Assembly: GCA_041156125.1 (NCBI GenBank)
Contig: JBEVTI010000013.1
Location: 74,324-138,323 of the forward strand
Origin: Paraktedonobacter carboxidivorans
GTDB taxonomy: Bacteria > Chloroflexota > Ktedonobacteria > Ktedonobacterales > Ktedonobacteraceae
Length of the DNA: 64,000 bases
Direction: 5' to 3'
Shown here: in pieces, positions 50,523-59,163 of the stretch
Position numbering within the stretch: position 1 is the stretch's first letter
How the letters are laid out: the number at the start of each line of letters is the position of its first letter
The notes under the pieces: model-generated
The model's database searches: none
Told to the model about the DNA's origin: nothing
Seen by the model: only the letters and a program-made list of their open reading frames with translations
Translations under genes and position numbers: made by a program

Positions 50523-52901
50523 TCAGTCGCTCCAAATCCAATCGCGTACCTCTGGCATGTCTTCCAGATGTTCGCGTACATAGGTGTGATGCCGCGCAAG
50601 CAGATCATTGCAGATCTGGATCAAGGGTGGAGTGAGCGCCTGCACGCGTGGCGCGTAGTGCATAGCACTCTGGCAGAGATGATAGCGGCTCACACCATTG
50701 AGTACCACCATATCGAATGGCGTGGTCGTCGTACCTTCTTCGTTAAAGCCGCGCACATGGAAGCGCTCGGCATTTGGCCGACCGTGAATCAGTTCGTGGA
50801 CCGCGCGTGGATAGCCGTGGAAGGCGAAGACCACTGGCTTATCCGCTGTAAAATGCTCGATAAAGGTCTGATTATCCATGCCATGGGGATGGGCACGTGG
50901 CAGGTAGAGCTTCATCAGGTCCACCACATTGACCACGCGTACTTTCAATTCCGGCAGGTTGTGGCGCAGCCACCAGGCAGCTGCTATCGTCTCCATAGTC
51001 ACAACATCGCCCGCGCAGGCCAACACGATGTCTGGCTCCAGTTGACCTGTGTTACTGGCCCATTCCCAGGTCGAAAGACCGCGCGTACAATGCTCAATAG
51101 CATCCTGCATGTTCACCCATTGCAGTTGGGGTTGTTTATCAATCACAATCAGATTGACATAATCGCGGCTGCGCAGGCAGTGGTCAGCCACCGAGAGCAG
51201 GCAGTTAGCATCAGGGGGCAGATAGATGCGCGCAATCTCGCCTTTGCGCGAAAGGACCGTATCAATGAGGCCAGGCCCCTGGTGACTGAAACCATTATGA
51301 TCATTGCGCCAGCAGGTCGAAGTAAGCAGAAGATTGAGGGAAGCAATCGGCGCGCGCCAGGCAAGTTTGCGGGCCTCCTGGAGCCATTTTGCGTGCTGGA
51401 TCAGCATAGAGTCAGCCACCATAGCAAAGGCTTCATATGTAGCGAAGAGACCGTGGCGTCCCGTCAACAGGTATCCTTCCAGCCAGCCCTCGCAGAGATG
51501 CTCGCTGAGCACTTCCATCACGCGGCCTTCCTGCGAAACATGATCGTCGTCGGGATTAACTACTTCGACCAGGCAGCGTTTCTCAACCTCGAAGACCGCG
51601 CCCAGGCGGTTTGAATTAGTTTCGTCTGGACAGAAGAAGCGGAAGTTTTGTTGTTGCGCGTTGTGTACAAAGATGTCGCGTAGAAGTTCTCCCAACTGGC
51701 GCGTAGACTCGCGGCGCGTGGTAGCGGGTTTTACCACCTCGAGCGCGTAATCGGTAAAGGCGGGCAGATTCAGATCAACCAGCAGCTTACCACCGTTAGC
51801 ATGTGGACTGGCGCTCATCCTGGCCTCACCCTGAGGGGCCAGCGCGGCCAGTTCAGGCAACAGGCCTCCCTCGTCGTCAAAAATCTGTTCATGCAAATAG
51901 CTGCGCAACCAGGTCTCCAGGATTTGCAAATGCTCTGGATTGCCCTGCACATCCGCGACCGGCACCTGGTGAGCGCGGAATGTCCCTTCGATCAACACAC
52001 CATCGACCTCGTGCGGTCCGCTCCAACCCTTGGGCGTGCGCAAGACAATCACAGGCCAGCGCGGGATCTCGCTCAAACCATGCGCGCGCGCCTCCTCCTG
52101 GTACGCCAGAATGGTATCGTAGCAGTGTTCTAGCGTCTCCGCGAACAGACGGTGCATAATCTTTGGATCATCCCCCTCGACAAAGTGGACATCGTAGCCG
52201 TGACCAGTGAGCAGATCGCGAACCTTATCGTCGGGCATACGTCCGAGCACTGTAGGACCAGAGATCTTATAGCCGTTTAGATGCAGGATAGGTAAGACTG
52301 CCCCATCGCGCGTCGGATTGAGGAATTTCAGCCCTTTCCAGGAACCCTCCAGCGGGGCAGTTTCGGCTTCGCCATCGCCAACTACCGCGACAACCACGAG
52401 GTTCGGATTGTCGAACGCGGCACCATAGGCATGGGACAGCACATAGCCCAGCTCACCGCCTTCGTGAATTGAGCCTGGCGTCGGTACGCTCACGTGGCTG
52501 GGCACACCGCCAGGGGTAGAGAACTGGCGGAAGAACTGGCGCATGCCCTCCTCGTTTTGCGTAATATGTGGGTAGATCTCGCTATAGGTGCCCTCAAGAT
52601 ACCCATTAGCTAAGAGAGCTGGCCCGCCATGGCCCGGCCCGGTCAGATAGATCGCGTTAACACCGCGCTCCTGAATCAGCCGGTTCATATGCAAGTAGAT
52701 AAAGCTCAGGCCGGGCGATGTGCCCCAATGGCCTAGTAGTCGCGGTTTAATGTGCTCAGGCCGTAGTGGCTCCTTGAGCAACGGATTGGCTTGCAGGTAG
52801 ATCTGACCAACGGTTAAATAGTTCGCCGCGCACCAGTAACGGTGCATCAGATCCAACTGCTGTTGATCTGGTGAGGTTGGGGGATGCTGTTGAGCAAGCA
52901 T
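50523..52901 (-). CDS. xfp: Xylulose-5-phosphate/fructose-6-phosphate phosphoketolase
   Basis: A 792-residue TPP enzyme that splits xylulose 5-P (and/or fructose 6-P) with phosphate to acetyl phosphate. Motifs: GHWGTSPGLSFIYLHMNRLI (phosphoketolase signature 1), TGPGHGGPALLANGYLEGTY, GDGEAETAPLEGSW (TPP-binding GDG), LHLNGYKISGPTVLGRM and, near the C-terminus, LIHGRPNAERFHVRGFNEEG. I chose the ATG at 52901 with GGAAGGA upstream; a longer frame from 52952 is not needed. The gene is followed by a scar and then by ackA, in the same direction; the two functions are sequential in the pathway. Confidence 0.95.
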   Translation of the reverse strand: MLAQQHPPTSPDQQQLDLMHRYWCAANYLTVGQIYLQANPLLKEPLRPEHIKPRLLGHWGTSPGLSFIYLHMNRLIQERGVNAIYLTGPGHGGPALLANGYLEGTYSEIYPHITQNEEGMRQFFRQFSTPGGVPSHVSVPTPGSIHEGGELGYVLSHAYGAAFDNPNLVVVAVVGDGEAETAPLEGSWKGLKFLNPTRDGAVLPILHLNGYKISGPTVLGRMPDDKVRDLLTGHGYDVHFVEGDDPKIMHRLFAETLEHCYDTILAYQEEARAHGLSEIPRWPVIVLRTPKGWSGPHEVDGVLIEGTFRAHQVPVADVQGNPEHLQILETWLRSYLHEQIFDDEGGLLPELAALAPQGEARMSASPHANGGKLLVDLNLPAFTDYALEVVKPATTRRESTRQLGELLRDIFVHNAQQQNFRFFCPDETNSNRLGAVFEVEKRCLVEVVNPDDDHVSQEGRVMEVLSEHLCEGWLEGYLLTGRHGLFATYEAFAMVADSMLIQHAKWLQEARKLAWRAPIASLNLLLTSTCWRNDHNGFSHQGPGLIDTVLSRKGEIARIYLPPDANCLLSVADHCLRSRDYVNLIVIDKQPQLQWVNMQDAIEHCTRGLSTWEWASNTGQLEPDIVLACAGDVVTMETIAAAWWLRHNLPELKVRVVNVVDLMKLYLPRAHPHGMDNQTFIEHFTADKPVVFAFHGYPRAVHELIHGRPNAERFHVRGFNEEGTTTTPFDMVVLNGVSRYHLCQSAMHYAPRVQALTPPLIQICNDLLARHHTYVREHLEDMPEVRDWIWSD

Positions 52902-53338
52902 AGATGATCCTTCCTTTCTGCCAGTGGATATCTTGGTTGGAAGTGTCGTCAAACGTTGTATGCCAGAGAACAGGCTTTCCTCAAGAATACTCCGAAAAAA
53001 GCTGTGCTACATCTCTTTCTAGCATAGAAAAAGCTCGCAAGCCGAGCTATATATGTGAGGTAGCACTGGCGCGCAATGCGTCGGGTCTCCTTGCTATGCG
53101 CGCTGGTTTGCCCCTGGCATGCCGCGCGGGCTTCGCAGGTCGGGACCCGCGCAGCCCGCAGCAGCATTGCCGTTCGCGAAGCGCCACGGACGCTACACAA
53201 TATCAGGAAGAACCTGCAGAGCGACGCCACGTCTTACTTCGGACAATGCTATTAGCGCATTTATTCATACTATTTTATCACGTGATGAGGTGTGATAAAA
53301 ATACATGCAGGCATGATAGATTAGCAGGTGTACTATAC
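52902..53338. other. Leader region of the phosphoketolase gene
   Basis: GC-rich and pairing-rich between 53,060 and 53,240: GCGCGCA/TGCGCGC (about 53068 and 53097) and GCGCGGG/CCCGCGC (about 53125 and 53147). This could be a structured 5' leader of the phosphoketolase mRNA, or a stretch of unrelated GC palindromes. No riboswitch class is recognised. Confidence 0.35.
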
Positions 53339-53373
53339 TTGATTGAGGCAAGAGAGATATGTTATATTTTTTT

Positions 53374-53451
53374 TACCCTACTGCTGATCGGTAGCAAGGA
53401 TGCCACGATTTTGTATCGGGCCCCGGAGTTAGCGACGCTCCGGGGCTTTTT
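53374..53451 (+). ncRNA. Candidate small RNA with intrinsic terminator
   Basis: A promoter TTGATT (53339-53344), 17-base spacer and TTATAT (53362-53367) is followed by an about 78-base segment. It contains a stem CTACTG/CGGTAG (about 53379-53395) and ends with GCCCCGGAG/CTCCGGGGC (53420-53428 with 53438-53446) followed by TTTTT. No protein gene lies upstream on this strand, so the terminator has no other client. It is likely an independent small RNA. Confidence 0.5.
53420..53451 (+). terminator. Intrinsic terminator of candidate small RNA
   Basis: A perfect 9-bp GC-rich stem with a 9-base loop and a following TTTTTATATT tract. A textbook Rho-independent terminator. Confidence 0.85.
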
Positions 53452-53738
53452 ATATTAGTCTGCATCACGCGCGCAGTAAATATTTTGGCGCGGTACACGC
53501 GTTCACAGAGCCAGGTTACAAAAGATTGGAGTGAAGATAAAAGGGTGGCAAACTATCCTTGCTCCACTCTCTTGTATTTCAAGGAATAAACAAGTGGAGT
53601 AGCAGAAAGACTCTTTATGTGACCCGCTTCACGCGACTTTTATCTGACAAGCGATCAGGCATGCTGTATAATAGTTTACAGAACTCTACTGAAGTTTCTC
53701 TTGAAAAGCTGCTTGAATAGGAAGCCAGGAGGTCACTC

Positions 53739-54497
53739 ATGGCATGGTTCGCAACAATCATTGCCCATTTGCTTGTGCTGTTTCTCATAATAGCTGTGCC
53801 TTTTCGTGGGGACCGGCGCTATCGTGTCTTGATGCGCAGGATTGACCGGCACCCGGAATTACGCGCGCGTTTTTATACTCAGGGGATACTTGCTCAGTGG
53901 TTGATGTTGATTCCTCTGGTAGTGATTATGGTAGGGATGGGCTGGCAGCCTGCGATGCTTGGCCTCCAGGCACCCACCAATCTATGGTTATGGGGCTCGA
54001 TCGCGCTGGTGCTGGTACTGGTCATCTATGCGCAAGTCTTCTATATTCGCCGCATCGCGAGCACTGCGGATGGCCGCAGCCAGTTGCGCAAAAGCATGTC
54101 GGGGCCGTTACATATGCTGCCGCGTACTCAAAGGGAGCGTAGTCTCTGGGTTTTGCTTTCGCTGACCGCTGGTGTGTGTGAGGAAGTGCTCTATCGCGGT
54201 TTTCTGCCAGCCTACCTGGTGTATATCTTTCCAGGAGTGCCACCAGTGCTGGCCATTGTTATTGCCGCGGCGCTTTTCGGACTGGGTCATATCTACCAGA
54301 AAGTTACTGGAGTGTTGGGCACAGGAATTATGGGTCTGCTGTTCGGCTTTCTCTACTTCTTTACCGGGAGCCTGTTCTTGCCTATGGTCGTTCACGCCCT
54401 TTTTGACATGCGCCTGCTGTTTATAGATGTACCTGGAATTGTTGACGCGCCAGAACCCGCTTCGACTTCCGAAGAGATCACTGGATGGCCAGTCTAA
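53739..54497 (+). CDS. CPBP-family intramembrane metalloprotease
   Basis: A 252-residue polytopic membrane protein (about six to seven hydrophobic helices) of the CPBP/Abi (Rce1-like) family. The three motifs are present: EEVLYRG (ExxxR) in SLTAGVCEEVLYRGFLPAYL, FGLGH (FxxxH) in ALFGLGHIYQKVTG, and HALFD in the last helix. The family cleaves membrane substrates or processes peptides; bacterial members serve in bacteriocin immunity, but the role here is not known. AGGAGG lies 9 bases before the ATG. A stem-loop after the gene separates it from the next. Confidence 0.88.
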   Translation: MAWFATIIAHLLVLFLIIAVPFRGDRRYRVLMRRIDRHPELRARFYTQGILAQWLMLIPLVVIMVGMGWQPAMLGLQAPTNLWLWGSIALVLVLVIYAQVFYIRRIASTADGRSQLRKSMSGPLHMLPRTQRERSLWVLLSLTAGVCEEVLYRGFLPAYLVYIFPGVPPVLAIVIAAALFGLGHIYQKVTGVLGTGIMGLLFGFLYFFTGSLFLPMVVHALFDMRLLFIDVPGIVDAPEPASTSEEITGWPV

Positions 54498-54546
54498 GAG
54501 GACGGGTACTTGTCCACCCGCGCGCTGCTTATTGATGAAAGTAAAA

Positions 54547-54600
54547 AGGCAAAATACAGGTGAGAAACGGGGCCTATCCGTTCTTCACCTGTGTTTTACC
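54547..54600 (+). terminator. Stem-loop between protease and HEAT-like genes
   Basis: Twenty-base arms (AAAATACAGGTGAGAAACGG with CCGTTCTTCACCTGTGTTTT, one mismatch) around GGCCTAT, followed by ACCTTTT. A terminator or attenuator 50 bases after the protease stop codon and just before the next gene. Confidence 0.65.
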
Positions 54601-54622
54601 TTTTCGAGGTAGCAGGTATCAC

Positions 54623-55633
54623 GTGAGCAAGCAATCTAAACAGCAAGAGATGCTACACCATTTGCGTAGCCTGGAAGCTCGGCCAGACGAGCAGGTGTGT
54701 TACGCTCTGGAGATCCTTGAGCGAGAACGCGGCGAACAGGTCGTTGCGCAAGCGCTGGCAGTTCTCACATCCATACCCACCGTACAAGCACGCCCCAGCC
54801 TCTTGCGACTCTACGCCTATTATCATGAGGCTGGAGTAAAGCGCGACGCGGGAGGAGGTCTGCGCATGGCGCTTCTGGCTGCCCTGCTCTCTATCGCTGA
54901 TGCGCGGGATCAAGCGCTGGCGGAGCGCGCGATCTTCACCTATGAGTTTCTGCCGCCTACGCGCGAAGAATGCGCGGGTGGCCTGCGCGCAGCTGGATTG
55001 ATTTTGCTCCATAATCTCGATCCGCTGCTCGCCAGCTATCACGGCACCCGCCTGCTGGTTGACCAGTATAATACCTCGCGTATGTCGGGCGAACCGGCGG
55101 TAAGCGCCGCCAGGCTACTGGCAGAGCAGGGACAGCTTCTCCCACTCTATAGCTATCTCTTCAGCGGTGGTCATGCCGAGGTCGAGGCGGCGTGTCTGAG
55201 GAACCTGAGTCGAGCGCCTGCCGCCATTATTGAGACGCTTCTCTCCTTCTATACCTCTTTGACCTCCACCGGCACTGGCGTGCCCATCCCGCGTCACGAA
55301 AGCAAAGAGGATGTGGTCCTGCTGGGACTTTTCGATCTGCTGCTGGCATTTCCCGCCAATCAGGCCTGCCTCTCTTTTCTAGAGACGTTTTTGCGTGAGA
55401 CGACACGCGCTGAGGTCTATCACTCCGTACTGACCACGATCATTGCGACGCACGCCTCGCAGCCCTGGAAGATAGTACAGCAGGTAGCGCGCACCGAGCG
55501 CAGGTTAGAGAAGATAGGCTACTTGCTCTCGACCTGCGCGCTGGCGCAACCCGAGCCAGCGACGCAGCAGATCATAGAGAATCTCCAACAGCGCAAAACA
55601 CAGGCAGGAAAACCCGGTTCGATGCTGAGTTGA
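54623..55633 (+). CDS. HEAT/ARM-like repeat protein, hypothetical
   Basis: A 336-residue protein, almost fully helical, with alternating amphipathic helices (YALEILERERGEQVVAQALA, then RMALLAALLSIADARDQALA, LLGLFDLLLAFPANQACLSF), resembling a solenoid of HEAT-type repeats. Such proteins are usually adaptors in complexes. I chose the GTG at 54623, which follows GAGGTAGCAGG; a longer frame from 54560 has a start inside the terminator stem. It has no membrane segment. The neighbours on this strand do not reveal a partner. Confidence 0.55.
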   Translation: MSKQSKQQEMLHHLRSLEARPDEQVCYALEILERERGEQVVAQALAVLTSIPTVQARPSLLRLYAYYHEAGVKRDAGGGLRMALLAALLSIADARDQALAERAIFTYEFLPPTREECAGGLRAAGLILLHNLDPLLASYHGTRLLVDQYNTSRMSGEPAVSAARLLAEQGQLLPLYSYLFSGGHAEVEAACLRNLSRAPAAIIETLLSFYTSLTSTGTGVPIPRHESKEDVVLLGLFDLLLAFPANQACLSFLETFLRETTRAEVYHSVLTTIIATHASQPWKIVQQVARTERRLEKIGYLLSTCALAQPEPATQQIIENLQQRKTQAGKPGSMLS

Positions 55634-55761
55634 CCTGCAACGCCTCAAGATTAAAGGTATCTTTACACGCTACGCGCATTTTTTAGGTTGGTATAATCAC
55701 TGCTTAACATCAATCGGTTATAAATCTGTTGAGTGATAGCCAGAGAAAAAAAGCGGTGAAT

Positions 55762-56724
55762 ATGCAGACCACTTCCTCATTTTTGTCACGACCAGCCACA
55801 ATGGCTGTAATGAACCAGCAACTGCGACAGATGGTGCGCAGCGCGAGGTTGGTGCTACCTGTGAGTGATAGCAGAGATGATGAGGTAGCAATCTTTCGCG
55901 AAAAAAGGAATACCCACCTCTGGATCGTCAATCGCGCGGCGGAACTGCTCAGACACGAGGGCGAAGCTGGCGAACTGGCCTATGAGTTGGTGAAACCGGG
56001 TCAAGGAAAGATTCACGACGAGTTCCATGACAACCTGTGTCGCGGCGTCTATGATCCCGACCACAAAGCCCCTTACAATGATCCGCTCTTGCTGTTCGGC
56101 CTCTGTCCAACCTGGAAGAGTCATTTCTACGATCCAGATACGCAAACCAACTGGCTGGGCCAGAAAAAATCTACTGCTGTGACGCGTGCCACCACCTGCT
56201 ATCATCTGGCGCGCGCTGCTTATCAACTTGATCACAGGGGACTTGCTGGCTATACTCTGGGTCTGACCCTGCATTTTATGGGAGATTTGACCCAGCCAAT
56301 GCATGCTGCTAACTTCACCTGGCTTTCGTCCTGGCCTTGCGGCTATCATACCGCCTTTGAGGAATACGCTAAAACGGTGCTCCAGCATCTTGACGCGCCA
56401 ACTCGCTTTCAGCCCCTGCCTCTGGGCGTAGTTCCTCAGGGCTATCTCAAGGCCGTGGCGCGGCGTACAAAAGATACCTACTACCGCAAAGTGTGCCAGC
56501 CAGAATGGCTGCAATCGTATCGCCAGGTAGAGGTAACTAACGAGGTCTGGCAGCAGCGTGTAGGTCTTTGCATCGGACCTATGCTGTCTGATGCCGTATT
56601 GATGACCGCGCAATTTTTACTTTCCTGGACCGAGTCGCTTCTGCTTGCCCCTCTCGACAGGCAGGAATGCTTTGAGCAGTCAGAAGAACTTATGAGTCAT
56701 AATTCTGGAAAACGCTTGCAATAA
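55762..56724 (+). CDS. Zinc-dependent phospholipase C-like protein
   Basis: A protein of about 320 residues with the PF00882 zinc-dependent phospholipase C/P1-nuclease pattern: THLWIVNRAAELL (Trp/His of the zinc cluster), KIHDEFHDNLCRG, SHFYDPDTQTNW, GLTLHFMGDLTQPMHAANFT (the HxxxGDxxQPxH core) and YHTAFEEYA (HxxxE). The trinuclear zinc site appears intact. There is no signal peptide, so it may act inside the cell or use another export route. I chose the ATG at 55762; a TTG at 55729 is open in frame. It is monocistronic. Confidence 0.82.
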   Translation: MQTTSSFLSRPATMAVMNQQLRQMVRSARLVLPVSDSRDDEVAIFREKRNTHLWIVNRAAELLRHEGEAGELAYELVKPGQGKIHDEFHDNLCRGVYDPDHKAPYNDPLLLFGLCPTWKSHFYDPDTQTNWLGQKKSTAVTRATTCYHLARAAYQLDHRGLAGYTLGLTLHFMGDLTQPMHAANFTWLSSWPCGYHTAFEEYAKTVLQHLDAPTRFQPLPLGVVPQGYLKAVARRTKDTYYRKVCQPEWLQSYRQVEVTNEVWQQRVGLCIGPMLSDAVLMTAQFLLSWTESLLLAPLDRQECFEQSEELMSHNSGKRLQ

Positions 56725-56725
56725 T

Positions 56726-57832
56726 CTATCGCGTGTAATCACAGGCCTCTTGATAAACTCTCTCATACTCGCTTACCATCTTCTCCAGGGTAAAATGTTC
56801 TGCGACATGGGCGCGGCAGTTGGTGCGCGCCAGGCTGGCAAGATCACCTACCAGCGTCGCGGCCTGGCTGATATTATCAGGCTCGACAAGGAAGCCGGTT
56901 ATCCCATGCCGAATGATTTCCGCCATAGCCCCTCGTTGAAAGGCAATCACAGGTGTGCCTGTAGCCATAGCCTCGACAGCAACCAGGCCAAATGGCTCAT
57001 CCCAGGCAATAGGACAGAGCAGGGCAACCGCCTGGCCCATGAGTTGCCAGAGTTTCTCTCGTACTACCTGGCCCACATACGTAATGGCCGCTCCAGGGCG
57101 CGTAAGGTGAGGCAGAATGCGCTTTTCGTAGTAGACCGGGTCGTAGATACCCCCGGCTATGATCAGGGGCATCCTGGCCCGCTCAGCGATCTCAATGGCC
57201 GCTTCCAGACCCTTCTCCGGCGCGATACGTCCCGCGAAAAGCAGAGGCGCATCCTGAGCAATTGTAGGCTGAAAGGGGATAGCACTAAGATCCAGGCCAT
57301 TGTAGATGACTGCGTCGATGGGTGTATAAAGAGCGTAAGTTCGGGCGCAGCTATGAGAAACCGTGATCAGCTTCAGAGGATGTCCCTGCTGATCCAGCAC
57401 GCGTAGCGCCTCATTTATCTCGCTGCTGATCGCTGGCAGGTGAAGTGTATGCAAAACAGGGAGGGGGTGTGCCAATGCACTCAACGTGTAAGCTGGCCAA
57501 TCGAAAGCGTGAGCATGAAGCAGGTCAAACTCGTCAGAGCGCCGTTGGAGCTGGAGAAAGAGTTGTAGGAATAAATTGGCCTGCGCGAAAAAGCCGCTAT
57601 CGGCTGAGCCTGTATTGATCTGCGCGGAAAAAGTCGCGGGAGAGACATTAGCTGGCACCGCGATACTCTCAATAGTGACACCATCGATAAAAGATCCCGC
57701 GCGCGCGAAAAGCGTGACCGCGTGGCCGCGTTTACGCAGTCCCCGCGCCAGGTCAGCAAGCAGAGCCTGGGCCCCACCAATGTATGGTTGAGCGATAGTA
57801 GAGACCAGCGGCGCGATCAGGGCAATTTTCAC
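56726..57832 (-). CDS. GT4-family glycosyltransferase
   Basis: A 368-residue GT-B glycosyltransferase. The N-terminal domain begins KIALIAPLV...YIGGAQALLADLARGL; the C-terminal donor domain has LLFAGRIAPEKGLEAAIEIA and the EX7E-type motif EPFGLVAVEAMATGTPVIAF. It transfers a sugar from an NDP-sugar to lipid, protein or metabolite. It starts with a GTG that overlaps the stop codon of the QueD-like gene (GTGA), so the two are co-transcribed, with the PTPS-like gene first. Pterin and glycosyl chemistry together suggest a glycosylated pterin (as in cyanobacteria-like pterin glycosides), but this is inference. Confidence 0.88.
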   Translation of the reverse strand: MKIALIAPLVSTIAQPYIGGAQALLADLARGLRKRGHAVTLFARAGSFIDGVTIESIAVPANVSPATFSAQINTGSADSGFFAQANLFLQLFLQLQRRSDEFDLLHAHAFDWPAYTLSALAHPLPVLHTLHLPAISSEINEALRVLDQQGHPLKLITVSHSCARTYALYTPIDAVIYNGLDLSAIPFQPTIAQDAPLLFAGRIAPEKGLEAAIEIAERARMPLIIAGGIYDPVYYEKRILPHLTRPGAAITYVGQVVREKLWQLMGQAVALLCPIAWDEPFGLVAVEAMATGTPVIAFQRGAMAEIIRHGITGFLVEPDNISQAATLVGDLASLARTNCRAHVAEHFTLEKMVSEYERVYQEACDYTR

Positions 57833-58245
57833 GCCTGCGTTTCTCCCTGGTACACGGCAAAATTATTTTCAGTCTCGTGCAGTTTGACTTCGTAGAGCAG
57901 GCCCGTGGGGAGTTGCTTCTCCAGACGTTGCCAGAAAGTGATAGCCAGCATTTCCGCCGTAGGAATAACGCCTTCCAGCCAGGGAACATCGTAGTTCAAG
58001 TGCTTATGATCTACCCAGCGTACTACCGCGCTCTCAATAGCCTCTTTCAATTCTGTCAGATTGAGAATCATGCCAGTACGCTTATCGGGCCAGCCACGTA
58101 CAGTCACTTCAAGAATATAGTTATGTCCGTGACCGTTTGGATTGGCACACTTGTCGTATATGACGTAGTTCTCTTCTTGTGTCAACTGTTCGCTCCATAA
58201 GCGATGCGCGGCGCTAAAGGTTGCGCGCCTCGTCAGATAGACCAT
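57829..58245 (-). CDS. 6-pyruvoyl-tetrahydropterin synthase/QueD-like protein
   Basis: A 138-residue T-fold protein. The zinc site is visible as His in SAAHRL and the pair in NGHGHNY; the catalytic Cys is in YDKCANPNGHG. LNLTELK and HKHLNYD (catalytic His/Asp) and a C-terminal Glu (VKLHETENNFAVY) follow. The family makes 6-carboxy-tetrahydropterin (queuosine) or 6-pyruvoyl-tetrahydropterin. No other queuosine genes are adjacent. Coupled translation with a glycosyltransferase favours a pterin-glycoside pathway over queuosine, but both remain possible. AAGGA lies 7 bases before the ATG. Confidence 0.88.
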   Translation of the reverse strand: MVYLTRRATFSAAHRLWSEQLTQEENYVIYDKCANPNGHGHNYILEVTVRGWPDKRTGMILNLTELKEAIESAVVRWVDHKHLNYDVPWLEGVIPTAEMLAITFWQRLEKQLPTGLLYEVKLHETENNFAVYQGETQA

Positions 58246-58412
58246 GGTTTTTCCTTATTCTCTGCGCGGTCACTTTACAGCTACCTCTTGCGCATGACGG
58301 GCGGTACGCAAAAGTAATTAGTACGCGATCACTTTATACGCCAGGCAGGGTCTGCCTTCCTCAACGCTCTCCCGCCGCATAGGTGTATCCAGCTAGAGAG
58401 TCTCAGGGGGAT

Positions 58413-59117
58413 TTATGCATTGCTAAAAATCTCCAGATTAGTTCCACTGAGTACACGTCCGCTCTCATCAGCCATAAAGAGCAGGATTTCGGCCAGTTCT
58501 TCCGGGGTCATACCGGCTTTCAGGTGTGGCGCGGCCTGGCGTAACATCGCTGTATCGACCGCGCCAGGGCTGACCGCGGCTACGCGAATGTTCAGCGCTT
58601 TTCCCTCAACCGCCAGGATTTCGCTTAAGCTGGCCACTCCAGCCTTAGAGACGTTGTAGGCGCTCAGTCCAGGGAATTTTTCCACCCCTCTAACACCCGA
58701 GAGCGAAGACAGATTGAGAATCACGCCTCCACCCGTGGCTGTCATAGTTTTGAACGCCTGCTGGCAGCAGAGAAACGTACCGCGCAAATTTACATTCAGC
58801 ACATAATCCCAGGTCGCGCTCTCCATTTCTACAAACGGCTTGACCACGACCACGCCCGCGCAGTTAATCAGAATATCCACCCGTCCATAGACCTCGTGGA
58901 CGCGCGTGAATAGAGCCTGTACATCCTCCTCGCGCGCCACATCACCTACCACCACCAGCGTTTCCCCACGCGCCTCCCTGGCCGTGTCCGTCAGCGCTTC
59001 CCTGGTGCGCCCGAAAAGCGTTACCTGCGCGCCAGCACGGGCGAAACACAGCGCTGTTGCACGTCCAATCCCGCTCCCTGCTCCGGTTATGATAGTTACT
59101 TTATTTTGTATACCCAT
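58413..59117 (-). CDS. SDR-family oxidoreductase (FabG-like)
   Basis: A protein of about 234 residues with the classical SDR motifs: TGAGSGIG near the N-terminus (NAD(P) binding), NCAGVVVV, the catalytic Ser in LNLSSLSG and YNVSK (YxxxK), followed by VSPGAVDTAM. Such enzymes reduce or oxidise carbonyl/hydroxyl groups; substrate unknown. The start is chosen at 59117: a TATAAT element (59124-59129 on the minus strand) lies only 6 bases upstream, so the mRNA is probably leaderless. A longer start 18 bases upstream would be inside the promoter. Confidence 0.88.
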   Translation of the reverse strand: MGIQNKVTIITGAGSGIGRATALCFARAGAQVTLFGRTREALTDTAREARGETLVVVGDVAREEDVQALFTRVHEVYGRVDILINCAGVVVVKPFVEMESATWDYVLNVNLRGTFLCCQQAFKTMTATGGGVILNLSSLSGVRGVEKFPGLSAYNVSKAGVASLSEILAVEGKALNIRVAAVSPGAVDTAMLRQAAPHLKAGMTPEELAEILLFMADESGRVLSGTNLEIFSNA

Positions 59118-59123
59118 GACCAT

Positions 59124-59129
59124 ATTATA
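59124..59129 (-). promoter_or_regulatory. -10 element of leaderless SDR mRNA
   Basis: On the minus strand the sequence reads TATAAT, then ATGGTC, then the ATG of the SDR. With the usual 6-7 base spacing, transcription starts at or next to the start codon. The -35 region is weak. Confidence 0.45.
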
Positions 59130-59163
59130 TAACATACAGGGTAACAGAAGCCCGCGCTGTGGC

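Noticed and set aside
50448..51614. A 388-codon open frame antisense to phosphoketolase
   Set aside because: Mirror of a highly conserved enzyme; no family pattern or ribosome site.
52904..53458. Open frame of 184 codons upstream of phosphoketolase
   Set aside because: Runs through a palindrome-rich leader, a promoter and a terminator; no domain pattern.
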